A stretch of DNA of 8,007 bases, from assembly GCA_002479215.1 (NCBI GenBank), contig DLME01000302.1:1-8007 (forward strand), written 5' to 3'. Below, piece after piece: positions 5,757-8,007 of the stretch. The stretch comes from Syntrophaceae bacterium UBA7544. GTDB lineage: Bacteria > Desulfobacterota > Syntrophia > Syntrophales > Smithellaceae. A program made the position numbers and the translations under genes. Each line of letters opens with the position of its first letter. The stretch's first letter is position 1. The notes beneath the pieces were generated by a model that made no database searches, was not told the DNA's origin, and saw only the letters and a program-made list of their open reading frames with translations.

Positions 5757-7433
5757 TTAATGCCCCATGGACTTTTTTAGTTTTTGGTCGATCCAGAACC
5801 GCGCGGCATAGAAAGAGAGGCTCTGGGGACTGCGCGAAATCGAACCGAACTGCCCGGAATATCCTTTCAGCCACGGCTGCGCGATGGAGTATTTAACCGG
5901 GTTCATCAGGGAGATAGCGAAGTGCTGCCGGGCCGCATATTCATTGGCCTCGATTAAAATCTTTTTCACTTCTGCTTCAGTCGTCGCTTTAATGGCGCGG
6001 GGATAAAAACTATCCATCACCGGGTCGCTGACTTTCAGTTGCGGCGTTCCGGAGGAATTGGTGCAGAAGCGGGTAAGCTGGCGCAGCGGTTCATGGCCGG
6101 TGCCGAGCGAGCCGCCGGCGCGGGCCGCCATCTGGTCGTGTTTCTGTTCAGTCTGGATAAAAGCGACTAGTGCGGCGGATTCCATTGGACGTATTTCCAT
6201 ATCGATACCCACCCGGGAAAAATACAATTTCACAATTTTCATCAGTTCCAGGTCGGCGGCAACGTCCACCACGATATTCGTCTTGAAGCCGTTGGGATAA
6301 CCGGCCTCCGCCAGCAGTTTTTTAGCCAGCGCCGGGTTGTAGGCATATTCATCTTGGAGGTCCTGCGGCCATTTTTCGAACGGCCAGGCCCACCCCTTCA
6401 TATACCGCGAGGTAATTGAGGATGGGTACGGCTCAACCGCGCCGCCGTAATGGTTTTTTGCGATGGCGGGTAAATCGATAGCCATCTGCATTGCCTTGCG
6501 CACCCGGATGTCGTTAAACGGTTTCACATCATTGCGCGGGTCGAGCGTGGTGGTGGAATCAGGATGGGCTGTAATCAGCATTTCCGGGTTGGTCTTCTTG
6601 ATTTGCGCCGCCTGGGCAGCGGAGATATGGTCGATGACGTCCACTTTCCCCGCACATAATGCTTCTATAGCTTCAGCTTCGCCCGGAATGACCAGAACTC
6701 TCAGCGAATCAACGTAAGGCAGCCGGTTTTGCGGGTGCCGCTCGTCATGTCCCCAGTATTTTTGGTTCTTCACCATGGTCGCAGAAATGCCGCTGTCAAA
6801 TTCTTTTAAAATAAACGGGCCGGTACCGACAGCATGGTGCCAATCATCCAGGCCGCCCCATTTTTCCACGACTTCCCGCGCTTCGATGGCCGCCGTCGGG
6901 CTGTGCACCGTTATCACCGTCTCCCCGATAAATTCCGGGTTGGGGGTCTTCCACTTGAGCACCACCGTGTATTTATCTGTTGCCTTCACCGAAATTAAAT
7001 CTTTGTAAGCGCTGACGTTGCCGTGGTAAGGCGCAGGTTTGGTAAAGCCGCTGCCCAGACCGTACAGGCGGTGATAATGATATTCCACATCATAGGCTGT
7101 AAACTCGCGGCCGCTGACCGGCGGGATATCCTGCCAGTTAATCCCCTTGCGGATATGCACGACCAGGGTGTCCGGCGCGGGGAATTCCCAGCTTTCCGCC
7201 AGCAACCCTTTTAAAAACTGCTTGGGCGGCACGCCTTTGAAATCGTAAATATTCGGGTCCAGCGTCCAGTCTTCAGCAAACAGCCTTTCCATCCAGCCGG
7301 AGTAAATCTGTGTAATATGGTCGCTGTGAATCGGGTCTAAATTCGACGGGTTGGTGGTGCTGCGGATGACCAATTCGCCGCCGTACTGCGGCTCACCGAA
7401 TTTATCCCACCATTTTCCAGCCTGCTTTTTCAT
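5757..7433 (-). CDS. Family-5 (peptide/nickel type) solute-binding protein without signal peptide
   Basis: This 558-residue protein has the SBP_bac_5 fold. It opens with WWDKFGEPQYGGEL, which resembles the start of the mature domain in relatives. Then come LAESWEF (about 78-84), the RKGINW and TAYDVEYHYHRL segment (95-123), GTGPF (203-207) followed by KNQKYWG, VRKAMQMAID (311-320) and LLAEAGYPNGF. The family usually captures peptides, opines, metals or sugars for an ABC importer outside the membrane. Here the N-terminus is MKKQAGKWWDKF with no hydrophobic stretch, lipobox or twin-arginine motif, and in-frame stops lie a few codons upstream. AAGGAGG 8 nt before this ATG fixes the start. No permease or ATPase gene adjoins it on the transcript visible here. 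It may therefore be a cytoplasmic binding protein or a truncated exported one. It is likely controlled by the divergent MarR gene. The ligand is unknown. Confidence 0.9.
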   Translation of the reverse strand: MKKQAGKWWDKFGEPQYGGELVIRSTTNPSNLDPIHSDHITQIYSGWMERLFAEDWTLDPNIYDFKGVPPKQFLKGLLAESWEFPAPDTLVVHIRKGINWQDIPPVSGREFTAYDVEYHYHRLYGLGSGFTKPAPYHGNVSAYKDLISVKATDKYTVVLKWKTPNPEFIGETVITVHSPTAAIEAREVVEKWGGLDDWHHAVGTGPFILKEFDSGISATMVKNQKYWGHDERHPQNRLPYVDSLRVLVIPGEAEAIEALCAGKVDVIDHISAAQAAQIKKTNPEMLITAHPDSTTTLDPRNDVKPFNDIRVRKAMQMAIDLPAIAKNHYGGAVEPYPSSITSRYMKGWAWPFEKWPQDLQDEYAYNPALAKKLLAEAGYPNGFKTNIVVDVAADLELMKIVKLYFSRVGIDMEIRPMESAALVAFIQTEQKHDQMAARAGGSLGTGHEPLRQLTRFCTNSSGTPQLKVSDPVMDSFYPRAIKATTEAEVKKILIEANEYAARQHFAISLMNPVKYSIAQPWLKGYSGQFGSISRSPQSLSFYAARFWIDQKLKKSMGH

Positions 7434-7614
7434 GAAGCCAGCCTCCTTATCTTCTCAATTTTTCGAAACCGGGGGCACGCCTTCCGCCGCATCCCTGAAC
7501 ACGCAAATTTTATTAATTGTGATATGGCCGCTGTTAAAACACCACGGAATATTTGAATTTCCGGGGGACGACTGTACATGTTATGAATACGAAAACATCG
7601 GGACCAGGCAACCA

Positions 7615-7684
7615 AATATTGCAACGCTTTAATATTGTATATTGAGACGAATATATGATATAGTATTCAGTATCGAATATTGCA
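7615..7684. promoter_or_regulatory. Cluster of AATATTG repeats, putative MarR operator
   Basis: Three direct copies of AATATTGYA occur at 7615-7623, 7631-7639 and 7676-7684, and CGAATAT occurs at 7648-7654 and 7674-7680. AATATT is itself a palindrome. The copies overlap the proposed marR-side promoter and the start region of the opposing promoter. MarR proteins bind short AT-rich inverted repeats in such divergent regions, so autoregulation and control of the binding-protein gene is a reasonable inference. Apart from the promoters, the rest of the 398-bp gap holds only the long leader of the binding-protein gene. Confidence 0.45.
7635..7664 (+). promoter_or_regulatory. Candidate promoter for the MarR gene
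   Basis: TTGTAT (7635-7640), an 18-bp spacer and TATAGT (7659-7664) form a fair promoter pointing to the MarR gene, with a leader of about 160 nt. A second, closer candidate is TTGCTA (7761-7766) with a 17-bp spacer and GTAAAT (7784-7789), leaving about 35 nt to the ATG. The sequence alone does not choose between them. Confidence 0.35.
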
Positions 7685-7695
7685 GATTAGAGTGC

Positions 7696-7725
7696 AGTAT
7701 ATCATCGGTTTTTACCCTTTGTCAA
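7696..7725 (-). promoter_or_regulatory. Sigma-70-type promoter for the solute-binding-protein gene
   Basis: On the minus strand a perfect -35 box TTGACA (7725-7720), an 18-bp spacer and a -10 box TATACT (7701-7696) are seen. Transcription would start near 7689 and give a leader of about 255 nt before the ATG at 7433. One AATATTG repeat falls just downstream of the start, a good place for repression. The long leader is otherwise unexplained. Confidence 0.6.
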
Positions 7726-7831
7726 ATTGGCAGCCGGCAAAAGCTGGAATTCCGCATATATTGCTAAATACTGGTAATCTGAAGTAAATTAAAAGAAGAA
7801 ATCAAGTTAACGATTGAAGAGAGGTTTGAAA

Positions 7832-8007
7832 ATGACTTTTGAAGATAACAAAGTCCGCAACCGGCACATGCAGGCACGACAATTATTAGGCAGGGCCAGG
7901 CGTTTAATGCTTTATGCACGTAATAAAGAACTGGCGCCGTATCACATCTCTTCGAACCAGGCGTTTCTCCTCTTTGTGATTTATTATCACGGTCAGAAAC
8001 ATCCGGA
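7832..8007 (+). CDS. MarR-family transcriptional regulator, N-terminal part
   Basis: Only the first 58 codons are visible; the gene runs off the right edge. The segment from about residue 18 (LLGRARRLMLYARNKELAPY), then ISSNQAFLLFVIYYHG, matches the N-terminal dimerisation helix and the first helix leading into the winged helix-turn-helix of MarR proteins that regulate by small-ligand release from DNA. The recognition helix and wing are outside the window. GAGAGG 7 nt before the ATG supports the start. It is divergent from the solute-binding-protein gene across 398 bp with repeats and two opposing promoter candidates, so it probably controls that gene and itself. Assignment is by pattern over a short stretch and therefore less sure than for the full genes. 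Confidence 0.75.
   Translation, partial: MTFEDNKVRNRHMQARQLLGRARRLMLYARNKELAPYHISSNQAFLLFVIYYHGQKHP

Noticed and set aside
7430..7624. 64-codon minus-strand frame with a TTG start, overlapping the binding-protein ATG by 4 bp
   Set aside because: The ATGA overlap is tempting, but there is no Shine-Dalgarno at the TTG or the internal ATG, the composition is basic and irregular, and it does not look like a signal peptide.

Overview
The window looks like chromosomal DNA from an anaerobic bacterium. Every gene start has a purine-rich Shine-Dalgarno sequence. The multi-PAS kinase, the OmpR-type regulator, the MarR protein and the family-5 binding protein resemble versions I associate with Chloroflexota of the Dehalococcoidia lineage; an anaerobic Bacillota is the main alternative. 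This placement rests on recalled sequence character, not on a search. No rRNA, tRNA, CRISPR array or transposase gene was seen.

Region 1 (about 1-4400, all minus strand, visibly AT-rich) is a signalling and regulatory block. Read in the direction of transcription it holds an OmpR/PhoB response regulator (4335-3628) with a good promoter, a 379-bp AT-rich spacer with several inverted motifs, a 43-codon small ORF (3248-3117) whose stop lies one base before the ATG of an excisionase/MerR-like helix-turn-helix protein (3115-2855), a J-domain protein with an SH3-like tail (2635-2210), and a soluble four-PAS sensor histidine kinase (2141 to beyond position 1). The kinase is cut by the window edge inside its ATPase domain.

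Region 2 (4400-4681) is intergenic between the divergent response regulator and aldo/keto reductase genes. It carries a striking nested palindrome: a perfect 14-bp stem with a five-A loop, inside an outer perfect 11-bp inverted repeat.

Region 3 (4682-8007, visibly richer in G+C within its genes) is metabolic. A plus-strand aldo/keto reductase converges on a minus-strand family-5 (peptide/nickel type) solute-binding protein across a shared bidirectional terminator. The binding protein has a strong ribosome-binding site but no signal peptide, and no transporter permease is adjacent. Upstream of it, divergently, begins a MarR-family regulator cut by the right edge. The 398-bp region between them holds opposing promoter candidates interleaved with three AATATTG-type repeats, which suggests that MarR controls the binding-protein gene and itself.

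The left block could form one phosphorelay (kinase, response regulator, helix-turn-helix helper), but partnership is inferred only from proximity and orientation.
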